Assembly: GCA_002408185.1 (NCBI GenBank)
Contig: DHQV01000040.1
Span: forward strand, 15,209-51,044
From: Deltaproteobacteria bacterium UBA5329
GTDB lineage: Bacteria > Desulfobacterota > Syntrophorhabdia > Syntrophorhabdales > Syntrophorhabdaceae
Length of the DNA stretch: 35,836 nucleotides
Direction: 5' to 3'
The translations under genes and the position numbers were made by a program. This document shows positions 25,081 to 33,494 of the stretch, piece by piece. Position 1 is the first letter of the stretch, and every line of letters starts with the position of its first letter. The notes below the pieces were generated by a model. The model searched no databases. It had not been told where the DNA came from and saw only the letters and a list, made by a program, of their open reading frames with translations.

Positions 25081-25860
25081 ATGGAATTCAAAAACCTTAT
25101 CGTCGAAAAGAAAGATGGTATCGCAATACTGAAATTCAATCGGCCCAAGGCCTTAAATGCCCTCAACTCTGAGACGCTTGTCGAGCTTAAGGCTGCAGGA
25201 GAGGCCTTGAATGCGGACAAAACGATCAAGGTTGTCATTGTTACAGGCGAGGGAAAGGCGTTTGTCGCCGGGGCGGATATCCTCGAGATGAAAGACTTGA
25301 CGGCCCTCGAAGGCATGGCGTTTTCCGCGCGGGGGCATGAGGCATTCGCCACGTTAGAGAATATGGAAAAGCCCGTGATCGCCGCTGTGAACGGCTTTGC
25401 ACTGGGTGGCGGTTTCGAGGTTGCACTTGCATGTGATATTATTTATGCGTCGGACAAGGCGAAGGTCGGGTTCCCCGAGACGACGCTCGGAATTCATCCG
25501 GGTTTTGGCGGGACGCAGCGTACGGCAAAGCTCGCAGGTCTTGCAAAGGCAAAAGAACTGATCTTTTCAGGAAAAACGATCGGTGCCGCGGAGGCATATG
25601 AAATGGGCCTACTCAATAAAGTTGTTCCCGACGATCAACTGATGGCCGAAGTCACGGCCCTCGCCAACAAGATAGCTGCAAACGGCCCTTTCGCCGTCCG
25701 GCTGGCAAAAGAATGTGTGAACAAGAGCCTGTCGCTCGACAACAAGGAAGGGCTCGCGCTCGAGGCAAAGGATTTCGGTCTTTGTTTTGCAACAAAGGAC
25801 CAGAAAGAAGGCATGACGGCGTTCGTAGAAAAAAGGAAAGCCACCTTTACGGGTGAATAA
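25081..25860 (+). CDS. Enoyl-CoA hydratase/crotonase
   Basis: The 259-residue protein has both catalytic glutamates of enoyl-CoA hydratase: E113 in ALGGGFEVALACDI and E133 in VGFPETTLGIHPGFGG, 20 residues apart as in the well-studied rat enzyme. The oxyanion-hole region (FVAGADILEM) is intact. It should hydrate short-chain enoyl-CoA to 3-hydroxyacyl-CoA. It begins 2 bases after the thiolase stop, and etfB begins 19 bases beyond its end. The 3-hydroxyacyl-CoA dehydrogenase that would link these two steps is not in the window. Confidence 0.93.
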   Translation: MEFKNLIVEKKDGIAILKFNRPKALNALNSETLVELKAAGEALNADKTIKVVIVTGEGKAFVAGADILEMKDLTALEGMAFSARGHEAFATLENMEKPVIAAVNGFALGGGFEVALACDIIYASDKAKVGFPETTLGIHPGFGGTQRTAKLAGLAKAKELIFSGKTIGAAEAYEMGLLNKVVPDDQLMAEVTALANKIAANGPFAVRLAKECVNKSLSLDNKEGLALEAKDFGLCFATKDQKEGMTAFVEKRKATFTGE

Positions 25861-25879
25861 AACATATAAGGAGGACACT

Positions 25880-26677
25880 GTGAAGATAGCGGTTTGTTTA
25901 AAACAGGTTCCTGATACCGAAGCAGAGATCAAATGGGATATCCCAAAAGGGACCCTGAGCAGGGACGGCATGGATTCCATCACGAATCCTTTTGACGAAT
26001 TTGCTCTCGAAGAAGCACTTCTCACCAAAGAGAATTACGATGGTGAGATTGTGGCCATTTCCATGGGGCCTGAAGGCGCCAAGGACGTACTGCGCAATGC
26101 CCTCGCATTGACAGTCGACGAAACAGCACTTTGCTGCGATGACGCGTTTGCCGGTTCCGATACATATGCGACCGCATACGTTCTCGCTGCAGCGATCAAA
26201 AAAGCAGGCGATGTTGATGTCGTTTTCTGCGGCAAGCAGTCCACAGACGGCAACACCGGTGTTGTCGGCGCAGAACTTGCCGCAATCCTCGGATTCAGTC
26301 CGCTTACACAGGTTGGCAAAGTCCGCTCCATCGACGCAGGGGCCAAGAAGATCGTTGTTGAAAGGGCCATCGATGGCGGAATTGAAGTAGTCGAAGCAAA
26401 GTTGCCCGCCGTTGTATCCGTTATCAAGGGTATCAATGAGCCGCGGCTTCCGAACCTAATGGGCATCAGGAAAGCATCCAAGATTGACATCCCTCAGTGG
26501 AGCGCAGGTGATCTGGGTGTAGATACCGGCAAAGTGGGAGCAGCAGGCGCAAGCACGAAAGTGGTCGAGATCGCTGTACCGCCTCCGCGCGGCGCAGGTG
26601 AGATCCTCAAGGGCGAGATCGAAGAAATTGCCAACATGATCACCGACAAGCTCATTGACTTGAAAGTTATAAAATAA
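25880..26677 (+). CDS. etfB: Electron transfer flavoprotein, beta subunit
   Basis: The start is the GTG at 25880, with AAGGAGG ending 5 bases ahead; an in-frame ATG at 25853 lies inside the crotonase gene and lacks such a site. The 265-residue product has the usual KIAVCLKQVPDTEAEIKW start and the ETF nucleotide-binding loop (GKQSTDGNTGVVGAELA). With EtfA it carries electrons from acyl-CoA dehydrogenases, or in anaerobes from bifurcating complexes. etfA follows after 20 bases. Many codons end in C or A, matching its neighbour. Confidence 0.95.
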   Translation: MKIAVCLKQVPDTEAEIKWDIPKGTLSRDGMDSITNPFDEFALEEALLTKENYDGEIVAISMGPEGAKDVLRNALALTVDETALCCDDAFAGSDTYATAYVLAAAIKKAGDVDVVFCGKQSTDGNTGVVGAELAAILGFSPLTQVGKVRSIDAGAKKIVVERAIDGGIEVVEAKLPAVVSVIKGINEPRLPNLMGIRKASKIDIPQWSAGDLGVDTGKVGAAGASTKVVEIAVPPPRGAGEILKGEIEEIANMITDKLIDLKVIK

Positions 26678-26697
26678 CTTGGAGGAGGGAAAATACA

Positions 26698-27681
26698 ATG
26701 GCTAACGATGTTTGGGTATATATAGAGCATAAAGAAGGCGCGATTTCGCCCATGTCTTTTGAGCTTCTCGGCATTGGCAAAGAGCTGGCCAGCGGTTTCG
26801 GCTCCAACCTATGCGCATTTGTCATCGGCGCAAAGGTAGACGACCTTGCAAAAGAAGCGGGAGCGTACGGAGCAAGCAAAGTCTATGCAGTCGAAGGCGA
26901 CGTTTTCAAGGATTTCAGGGGCGAAGCATATGCCAAGGCAGCGGCGTTCCTGCTCGACAAATACAAACCCGAAGTAGCCCTTTTCAGGGCAACCATCATG
27001 GGTACCGACGTTGCAGCCGCAGCAGCAGCCCAGCTCGGTTTCGGTCTTTGCACCGATACGATCGGCCTTGCAATGGATGGCGGCAAAGTCAAAATGACCC
27101 GCGCAGCATTCGGCGGTAACTTTTCAGTATCCGTCGTCAACGAGAAGGCAGCACCCCAGATCGCAACCGTCAGGCCGAAAGCATTCGCCATGCCGGAAAA
27201 AGGCGCAGGGACAGCTGAAGTTGTCAAGGAATCCTTCTCAGTGGCAGATGCAGACATTTCAACGAAGGTTGTTGAGTTTCTCCAGTCAGCATCAGCAGTC
27301 AACCTCGTAGAAGCCGACATCATCGTGTCGGGCGGCCGCGGCCTCGGCAACGAAGCGGGTTTTGAAATGCTTCAGCAGCTCGCAGACATGCTCGGCGGCG
27401 CAGTCGGCGCATCCCGTGCGGCAGTCGACTCTGAATGGATCCCCTACGAACACCAGGTAGGCCAGACCGGCAAGACAGTAAAACCAAAAATTTACATCGC
27501 ATGCGGCATCTCCGGCGCCATCCAGCACCTCGCCGGTATGAGGACATCAGATTGTATCGTCGCGATCAACAAAGATCCCGATGCCCCCATCTTCAAGGCA
27601 GCGACATTCGGCATTGTCGGCGACTACAAGGAAGTCGTTCCCAAGATGATCGAGAAATTCAAAAGCAAACTCGGAAAATAA
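26698..27681 (+). CDS. etfA: Electron transfer flavoprotein, alpha subunit
   Basis: The 327-residue protein has the C-terminal FAD domain of EtfA: SGGRGLGNEAGFEMLQQLA, then GASRAAVDSEWIPYEHQVGQ, then GISGAIQHLAGM and INKDPDAPIFKAATFGIVGD. It closes the thiolase-crotonase-etfBA operon; a strong terminator follows within 35 bases. Whether it is the classical or the bifurcating kind is not clear from these motifs alone. No acyl-CoA dehydrogenase or FixC-like partner is present in the window. Confidence 0.95.
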   Translation: MANDVWVYIEHKEGAISPMSFELLGIGKELASGFGSNLCAFVIGAKVDDLAKEAGAYGASKVYAVEGDVFKDFRGEAYAKAAAFLLDKYKPEVALFRATIMGTDVAAAAAAQLGFGLCTDTIGLAMDGGKVKMTRAAFGGNFSVSVVNEKAAPQIATVRPKAFAMPEKGAGTAEVVKESFSVADADISTKVVEFLQSASAVNLVEADIIVSGGRGLGNEAGFEMLQQLADMLGGAVGASRAAVDSEWIPYEHQVGQTGKTVKPKIYIACGISGAIQHLAGMRTSDCIVAINKDPDAPIFKAATFGIVGDYKEVVPKMIEKFKSKLGK

Positions 27682-27694
27682 TTGAGAAGAGCCC

Positions 27695-27728
27695 AAAAAA
27701 AGGGAGAGCGACTGCTCTCCCTTTTTTT
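27695..27728 (+). terminator. Rho-independent terminator after etfA
   Basis: GGGAGAGC at 27702-27709 pairs with GCTCTCCC at 27714-27721 around GACT; A7 precedes and T7 follows, so the stem can extend to 15 pairs. It ends the thiolase-Etf operon. Confidence 0.92.
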
Positions 27729-27730
27729 CC

Positions 27731-27758
27731 TCATCGTCAGTCGTCAATCGTAAGTAGT
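27731..27758. repeat. 7-base-period repeat, left arm
   Basis: TCATCGT, CAGTCGT, CAATCGT, AAGTAGT are in register. TCGTCAATCGTAAGT at 27741-27755 is an exact inverted copy of 27824-27838. Confidence 0.75.
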
Positions 27759-27810
27759 GAATACCTGAGATTTTCATTTATCTGCATCATAATATAAAGA
27801 TTTTCAACAC

Positions 27811-27838
27811 CTTACGACTTACGACTTACGATTGACGA
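27811..27838. repeat. 7-base-period repeat, right arm
   Basis: CTTACGA three times then TTGACGA, in register. It is the clearest tandem heptamer run in the window, and its unit is the reverse complement of that at 19525-19538. With the left arm it can form a 15-pair stem closing about 70 bases. Confidence 0.8.
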
Positions 27839-27884
27839 TCTAATCGGTATTTACTCCGTATCCTTTTTCCGCTAATCTATTTAA

Positions 27885-30800
27885 ATGGACAATATAGAAC
27901 CTACTTTTAAATCAGATGCACTGGAGATCAATCTTGAGCGAACTAAGGCCGTGGTCGAGATACCGGAGAAATATAAGGTCCTGATGGAGATGATGCAGGG
28001 CCATTATGGCATCCTTCGCCGATTGGAGGACCTTCTTATTGAGCTCAACCATCCGTTCGTTAACTGGGAGTATGTGTTGAAGCAGGTAAAGAGCCTGTCC
28101 ATAGGCGATTTCTATGATTTCAACCGTCATGAAAATGGCCTGGAGGCGCTTCGACTTCTTTCCGATATATACATGAGTACTATCGTGAACGCGAAGGATG
28201 AAAATGTCCAGGACAGCGGTGTCCGGTACCTGTTTGAATTTATAAATACGATACTCGGAAAGAGCGGCAAAGAGCTGAACAGGAATCTGGAACTCATTCT
28301 TGGCCTATTTTCATCTCTCCTCATGCATGCCGAGAAGGGAAAGCATCCCTTCTTGAGAAAATCATCGACCTATCTCAAGTCGACCATGGGCCTTCTGAAA
28401 GACCAGGAGTGCGCCATAGAGGGCAAGGTCCTCGGCGGCCTTCTCTACAGGGTGTTCCGGAGTACGTACGACTTTTGGATGACGCAACCCGACCCGGGAG
28501 ATTGGTTCGATTCCGACAGTAACAGTGGCGAAGCACGGTCGGAATTCAAAAAGATCGTCGACCCTTTAAGCCATACACGTATAGCGGAACTTCTCGAAAG
28601 ACTCGAAGTTCTGCATCAGGCTGTCACGTCACAGGCAGACTCACAGATCTTGGCGTATCTTGATATACCGGACTATTTTCAGATCGTGAACGGGTATCTG
28701 CTTGTCGCCGATGAACTTGAAAGATCGGCAACATTCACCGACAGGCGTTTCCTCGTCAAGCTCGATTTCCTGTTCCGTATACTCAATGTGCCTGGTCTCG
28801 TGGACATCCATGCTTCGGCCCTTATCGAGATCAACAGATGCCTGGGCAAAGTGTTCGGGCAAACAGGTGATCAGGACTTGAATGAGTTTATCAAAAAGGT
28901 CTTTGCCTCGATGAGGCGCACGGGCCAGGGGGGCAAGCATCAGAGTAAGATAATCGATTGCATAACGACACTTGCCCGGGGCGTTTTCGATCAGAACGAC
29001 CATCCCCTGGTTGACTCGTTTATCGATGAATTGATCGCTTTCGGGTTCCAATATCCCGATATCGAGGGGTCAACCGAAGAATGGCAGATCAAGTCCAACC
29101 CTTCACATATCGAGAACATCCGGTCGTGGCTCAGGATAATCGGCATCAGGCCGCGATGGACGAGAAGGCTTTTGTCCGCCCTCGTCATCAATCTTGAACG
29201 CAAGGGTGTCTTTGTCAAAGATACAGACCTGTTCCAAAAGGAGATCTCGGGATTTCTCAATTCCGATATTATGCCATCGTATAACCTGGCGAAGCAGCTC
29301 CTCCGGTTGTTCCCGATCTTTTTCACGGAGATCGGGGCGGAAGGTGAATTGCGCGAGACGTCGACAAATGTCGACGAACTATCGGCCCGGAACGATAAAT
29401 TGATCTTTTATCTCAGAAAACAATCCCACGTAGAAAGCAACAGCCTGCTTGTCCCGTTTACCGAGGACATCTTTCGTTACTGGGCAACGAGGGATAAGTC
29501 ATTTATAAAGCCCCATCTTCCGCAGGAGGTTTTCGACCAGGTCCATAACGAAGGCGAATACTTCGATGACCTTCATACAACCTTCAAAAACCTCCTAATG
29601 CGCGCGAAGAACGACCCGAAAAATTTTCTGGAGTGGGATTCTGCACGCATATCAAAGGAAGTAAACGGTGTTCGCAAGATCAGTGAAAGGGAACGGGAAA
29701 GGGCCCGGCTGATCCTGCGTTATTATCAGCTCATATTCAAAAAATATAATCACCAGCATATTGACCTTTTGCGCGACCTCGAGATCTCGTGTATGCTCGA
29801 GATACCAAAGATCAAATCCCTCAGAAGGGCATTGAAGAAGAAGGACCATTACGCTGCGCTGGACATTACACTCGACATGCTGGCAGTGCTAAAAGAAAAG
29901 ATATTATCTCCCGTCAAGACCGACTATTTTGAGAACATTTATCACAAGAGACATATTGCAGCCGGGATACCTTCCATGTACGGGACATACCGGGAGGAAA
30001 AATTCGAGGCCATGGGCCTTACGTTCCGCCTGGAAAGCCTTGCCACGATGCTTTTTGATAAGCTTATTCAATCCCTTAACCTGAAATTCATTACGAAAAG
30101 CACACTTATGACGATCCATAAGTACCTCTGGCTTTTTGTGAAAGCTCTCGATATCGATGGTATTGCCACAGAAGGCCTTGTATCGAAGATGCGGTATATA
30201 ACATCCGCACTGCAAATACGTCAGTTCTCGATAGACCAATATATCGATATCTTTCAATTCATCTCGAAGCAGGTCCAGGACATCATCCGTGATTATTACA
30301 TTGACACCCATGCGCAGAACCTGCCTATTATTATCGGTCAAATGAATGCGGGAAAAGGCGATGGAGAGGAAGGTCAATCCATCCAGGAAATAATCTACCG
30401 GAACTCGGAGAATTTTATCCGGTCTGTCATTGCGTCGGCTTTCGGTCTGCAGGTATTTGATAATTTCATCAATTCCATCATCCGCGCCCTGGGCCAAGAG
30501 GTTGAAAAATTCAAGGACAACAAGCAGATCCTCAACCTGGTCATGGCCTATATTCCCGAGTTGACAATATCTCCGATCTACAAGAAGAACAAAGACATCG
30601 ACAACCAGGTGCTGATCGGAAACAAAGGATATTTCTTGAAAGAAATGGCATCGCTTGGTTTTCCCGTTCCTCCGGGCTTTATCATTACAACGGAAGTTTT
30701 CAGGGGATACGACGCGGTTGTAGGCTACAAGTATATCTTTAAAGATCTCAGCGCCCGGATCTTCAATGAGATACAGTCGTTGGAACGTGTCACCGGCAAG

Positions 30801-32096
30801 AGGTACGGGAACCCGCGCAATCCCCTTTTGCTGTCGGTGCGCAGCGGCGCGACGATCTCCCTGCCCGGGATGATGCATTCGTTTCTCAACGTGGGGATGA
30901 ACGAGACCATTGCGGAGGGTTTGAGCCGCAACCCGCAATACCGTTGGGCAGCGTGGGATTCTTACCGGAGGTTCCTGCAGACATGGGGGATGTTCCAGGG
31001 GCTGGAAAGAAATATCTTTGACGAGGTCATGAACAGCTACAAGTTGAAATACGGCGTCACAAAGAAGATCCAGTTCCGGCCTGAGGAAATGAAGCAACTG
31101 GCCCTGTCATATAGACAGGCCATGAAGGACCGGGGGATCATTATTAGCGACGATCCTCGGAAACAGCTCCAGGATGCCATCATGCTCGTGTTTGCATCGT
31201 GGGATTCACAACAGGCGAAGATATACCGTCATCAGATGCATGTTTCCGATGAATGGGGTACTGCCGTTATAGTTCAGGCCATGGTTTTCGGCAATCTTAA
31301 CGAGAACTCGGGGTCCGGCGTCATCTTTACCCGTGACCCGCGCGGTTCGTCGCAGAACGTAGCGTTGTATGGTGATTTCATATTCGGCGTTCAGGGGGAT
31401 GATATCGTTTCAGGCCTCGTTGAAACATACCCGATATCCGAGAAGCAGAGGGTTTCCGAGATGCGGCAGTCGATAATTTCCCTCGAAAAACGTTTTCCCG
31501 ACATATACGCAGAACTTGTCAAGCTCGCCGAATTCCTTGTTTACGAGAAGAGGTTCAACCACCAGGAGATAGAGTTTACATTCGAAAGCAAGTACCCGAA
31601 GGGCCTTTACATCCTCCAGACCCGCGATATGGTACAGCGCGGCGCCGGAAAGGTGTTGACATTCAAGGATAGTCCGGAACTCGAGCGGTCACTGTTGGGC
31701 ATCGGGATAGGGGTGAGCGGCGGCGCACTGACGGGGCGAGTGGTGTATTCCGAGGAAGAAATTGCGAAATACCGAAAGAAAAACAGCAAGGAACCTCTTA
31801 TTCTTATCAGGCCGGACACTGTCCCCGATGATGTCGGCATTATTCTCAAAGTGGAAGGGATATTGACCGCACGCGGCGGCGGGACATCACATGCCGCTGT
31901 AACTATACCCCAACTCAACAAGGTAGGTGTCGTAGGTTTCAGCAAACTGCATGTATATGAGAACGAAGCCTTCAGCCAGTGCGAGAACCAAATTATACGG
32001 GGAGGGGACTACATCAGCATCGACGGATGGACTGGTGCGGTCTATTTCGGCAAGCATGATATAGAGAAAGAAGAATCGTACAAGATTATGCTTTGA
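27885..32096 (+). CDS. Dikinase-like protein: PPDK-type ATP-grasp plus phosphohistidine domain, with a large unassigned N-terminus
   Basis: The 1403-residue protein has three parts. Residues 1 to about 905 are mostly helical and match no domain I know; they include the striking stretch YHKRHIAAGIPSMYGTY near residue 690. Residues about 907-1265 are a pyruvate phosphate dikinase-type ATP-grasp domain: IGNKGYFLKEMASLGFPVPP, SVRSGATISLPGMM, EWGTAVIVQAMVFGN, GSGVIFTRDP and IEFTFESK. Residues about 1275-1395 are the swivel domain, with the phosphoacceptor H1336 in GGGTSHAAV. The C-terminal PEP/pyruvate-binding barrel of PPDK and PEP synthase is absent. It may therefore phosphorylate another acceptor, as rifampicin phosphotransferase and phenylphosphate synthase do, or need a partner. 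No clear ribosome site precedes the ATG. It converges with GAPDH. Confidence 0.9.
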   Translation: MDNIEPTFKSDALEINLERTKAVVEIPEKYKVLMEMMQGHYGILRRLEDLLIELNHPFVNWEYVLKQVKSLSIGDFYDFNRHENGLEALRLLSDIYMSTIVNAKDENVQDSGVRYLFEFINTILGKSGKELNRNLELILGLFSSLLMHAEKGKHPFLRKSSTYLKSTMGLLKDQECAIEGKVLGGLLYRVFRSTYDFWMTQPDPGDWFDSDSNSGEARSEFKKIVDPLSHTRIAELLERLEVLHQAVTSQADSQILAYLDIPDYFQIVNGYLLVADELERSATFTDRRFLVKLDFLFRILNVPGLVDIHASALIEINRCLGKVFGQTGDQDLNEFIKKVFASMRRTGQGGKHQSKIIDCITTLARGVFDQNDHPLVDSFIDELIAFGFQYPDIEGSTEEWQIKSNPSHIENIRSWLRIIGIRPRWTRRLLSALVINLERKGVFVKDTDLFQKEISGFLNSDIMPSYNLAKQLLRLFPIFFTEIGAEGELRETSTNVDELSARNDKLIFYLRKQSHVESNSLLVPFTEDIFRYWATRDKSFIKPHLPQEVFDQVHNEGEYFDDLHTTFKNLLMRAKNDPKNFLEWDSARISKEVNGVRKISERERERARLILRYYQLIFKKYNHQHIDLLRDLEISCMLEIPKIKSLRRALKKKDHYAALDITLDMLAVLKEKILSPVKTDYFENIYHKRHIAAGIPSMYGTYREEKFEAMGLTFRLESLATMLFDKLIQSLNLKFITKSTLMTIHKYLWLFVKALDIDGIATEGLVSKMRYITSALQIRQFSIDQYIDIFQFISKQVQDIIRDYYIDTHAQNLPIIIGQMNAGKGDGEEGQSIQEIIYRNSENFIRSVIASAFGLQVFDNFINSIIRALGQEVEKFKDNKQILNLVMAYIPELTISPIYKKNKDIDNQVLIGNKGYFLKEMASLGFPVPPGFIITTEVFRGYDAVVGYKYIFKDLSARIFNEIQSLERVTGKRYGNPRNPLLLSVRSGATISLPGMMHSFLNVGMNETIAEGLSRNPQYRWAAWDSYRRFLQTWGMFQGLERNIFDEVMNSYKLKYGVTKKIQFRPEEMKQLALSYRQAMKDRGIIISDDPRKQLQDAIMLVFASWDSQQAKIYRHQMHVSDEWGTAVIVQAMVFGNLNENSGSGVIFTRDPRGSSQNVALYGDFIFGVQGDDIVSGLVETYPISEKQRVSEMRQSIISLEKRFPDIYAELVKLAEFLVYEKRFNHQEIEFTFESKYPKGLYILQTRDMVQRGAGKVLTFKDSPELERSLLGIGIGVSGGALTGRVVYSEEEIAKYRKKNSKEPLILIRPDTVPDDVGIILKVEGILTARGGGTSHAAVTIPQLNKVGVVGFSKLHVYENEAFSQCENQIIRGGDYISIDGWTGAVYFGKHDIEKEESYKIML

Positions 32097-32120
32097 CGCT
32101 GTCTCAGGCAAAAACTAATG

Positions 32121-32160
32121 ATAAAAGAATGCCCCGAAAATTTCCGGGGCATTCTTTTAT
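32121..32160. terminator. Bidirectional terminator between the dikinase-like and GAPDH genes
   Basis: ATAAAAGAATGCCCCG at 32121-32136 pairs perfectly (16 pairs) with 32145-32160 around an 8-base loop. T-rich sequence follows on the + side and A-rich (T-rich on the other strand) on the - side, so it can stop both converging genes. Confidence 0.9.
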
Positions 32161-32170
32161 TTCTTTTTCT

Positions 32171-32191
32171 TGAGACGTGAGACCTGAAAAT
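32171..32191. repeat. 7-base-period repeat next to the bidirectional terminator
   Basis: TGAGACG, TGAGACC, TGAAAAT are in register. The inverted word GTCTCAGG lies on the other side of the terminator at 32101-32108, so the terminator is bracketed. The unit resembles that at 4252-4272. Confidence 0.7.
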
Positions 32192-32197
32192 TAATAC

Positions 32198-32218
32198 AAC
32201 AGCCGCTTCGCGGCTGTT
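32198..32218 (-). terminator. Hairpin overlapping the GAPDH stop codon
   Basis: AACAGCCGC at 32198-32206 pairs with GCGGCTGTT at 32210-32218 around TTC. It covers part of the stop codon of the GAPDH gene (32217-32219). The T-tract on the - strand is weak, so it may stabilise the 3' end or assist termination ahead of the stronger hairpin at 32121-32160. Confidence 0.5.
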
Positions 32219-33494
32219 ACGTCATGCTCTTGTGGACGTACACGGCGAGGTCGCCCATCCGGTTCGTGTAGCTGCCGTATTCGTTGTCGTACCAGCCGAA
32301 GACCTTGGCGTGGACGACGGGGACTTTCATACTTCCCTCCGGGACGGCTTTCAACAATTCATCCGGCACATTGGGGATTGCTGCGACATCAACATCGATG
32401 TGTGCCGTCCTTGTGTGGTTGGACTGGCCCTCGATGACTATCGCTGCATCAGTGCCTATAAGGTCGGTGGAAACGTTCTGTTCCGTCGAAAAAATCAGGA
32501 GATGTTCGGGATCGTTATCGGCTGCCTTCTGGTACAGGTCGTTGAGCACCTTTGTTGTTACGGCTTCTTTTTTTCCGTCTGCACCGGTCCGGACCTGGAA
32601 CGTCAGGTTAAGGACGATCAGGGATTCGGTATTTGTCGGGACGCGGATGGAGTCGGCCATAAAACCGATGTCTTTTACCTCGGGAATAACCTGGACCAGT
32701 GCCGCCGCGGCGTTTGTCGATGTAAGGATGATATTGTTGAGCGTGCTGCGGTTCTTCCTCAAATCCTTCTCGCCGGCCTTCGGTGTCTTATCGAGGATGC
32801 TCTGTGAATTTGTTACGGCATGCACCGTCGACATCGAAGCCGTCAATATCTTGCTCGTAGCCGCGTTGTCCAAAAGCGGTTTTATCATGTGCGCGAGCCC
32901 GGTCGTCGTACAGGAAGCGGCGGATAGTACTTTGTGCTTCTTGTAGTCGAACGCGGTATGGTTAATGCCGTAGATGAGCGTTACGGCATCGTCAGGCACC
33001 GGCAATGCCTTGTTCTTTATCTTGAATGCCGATGAGTTGATGACCGCCCTGGCACCGCTTGCGAGGTGGCCTTTTATGCTTCCGCCTTTATCATCGGCTG
33101 CGATAGTGGGGTCCTGGAACTTGCCGGTCGCCTCGATAACGAGGTCCACCGAATGGTCCCGCCATCCTATCTCGGCAGGATTGCGTTTTTCCCGAAGGAT
33201 AGTGACAGGGATGCCGTCGATCAGGAGCTTTCCTTTCTTCTCGTCGACAATTTCGATTATCCTTTTCGAGTTGATGCCGTACAGGAACTTATGAATACTT
33301 CCATAGGTTGCATCTTTTTCAATAAGCTGGGCTATCGCCGGAATACCGTTGCCGACATCGCGGCCAAGGTTGACGACGATCTCTTGGAAGTATTTCCTCG
33401 CGACATGATGCCAGAGCGACAGTTTTCCGATCCTTCCGAGACTGTTGATACCGAGTACGGGGCGCTTGTTCTCGAACACTTCTACTTTACCCAT
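32217..33494 (-). CDS. Divergent long glyceraldehyde-3-phosphate dehydrogenase
   Basis: The 425-residue protein is about 90 residues longer than ordinary GAPDH. It keeps the NAD-binding start (LGINSLGRIGK at 14-24), the catalytic C195 in SAASCTTTG, H225 in TVHAVTNSQ, the STLNNIILTSTNAAAA region, and the end motif WYDNEYGSYTNRMGDL. Changes from the usual enzyme include SCTTT for SCTTN and NSLG for NGFG. The extra length lies mainly in the NAD domain (VGNGIPAIAQLIEKD, FKIKNKALPVPDD) and in a loop after residue 300. It should oxidise glyceraldehyde-3-phosphate or work in gluconeogenesis. AGGAGG lies 7 bases ahead of the ATG. It converges on the dikinase-like gene. Confidence 0.88.
   Translation of the reverse strand: MGKVEVFENKRPVLGINSLGRIGKLSLWHHVARKYFQEIVVNLGRDVGNGIPAIAQLIEKDATYGSIHKFLYGINSKRIIEIVDEKKGKLLIDGIPVTILREKRNPAEIGWRDHSVDLVIEATGKFQDPTIAADDKGGSIKGHLASGARAVINSSAFKIKNKALPVPDDAVTLIYGINHTAFDYKKHKVLSAASCTTTGLAHMIKPLLDNAATSKILTASMSTVHAVTNSQSILDKTPKAGEKDLRKNRSTLNNIILTSTNAAAALVQVIPEVKDIGFMADSIRVPTNTESLIVLNLTFQVRTGADGKKEAVTTKVLNDLYQKAADNDPEHLLIFSTEQNVSTDLIGTDAAIVIEGQSNHTRTAHIDVDVAAIPNVPDELLKAVPEGSMKVPVVHAKVFGWYDNEYGSYTNRMGDLAVYVHKSMT

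Noticed and set aside
25853..25879. ATG at 25853 as the etfB start
   Set aside because: It lies in the crotonase gene; AAGGAGG points to the GTG at 25880, which also gives the normal EtfB N-terminus.
27731..27838. CRISPR array or riboswitch in the gap ahead of the dikinase-like gene
   Set aside because: The repeats are only 7 bases, contiguous and without spacers, and I see no known riboswitch core.
29904..31097. A 397-codon open frame antisense to the dikinase-like gene
   Set aside because: The + strand frame has clear PPDK motifs. The antisense product is rich in His, Arg, Pro and Leu without any motif, as expected for a shadow of biased codons.
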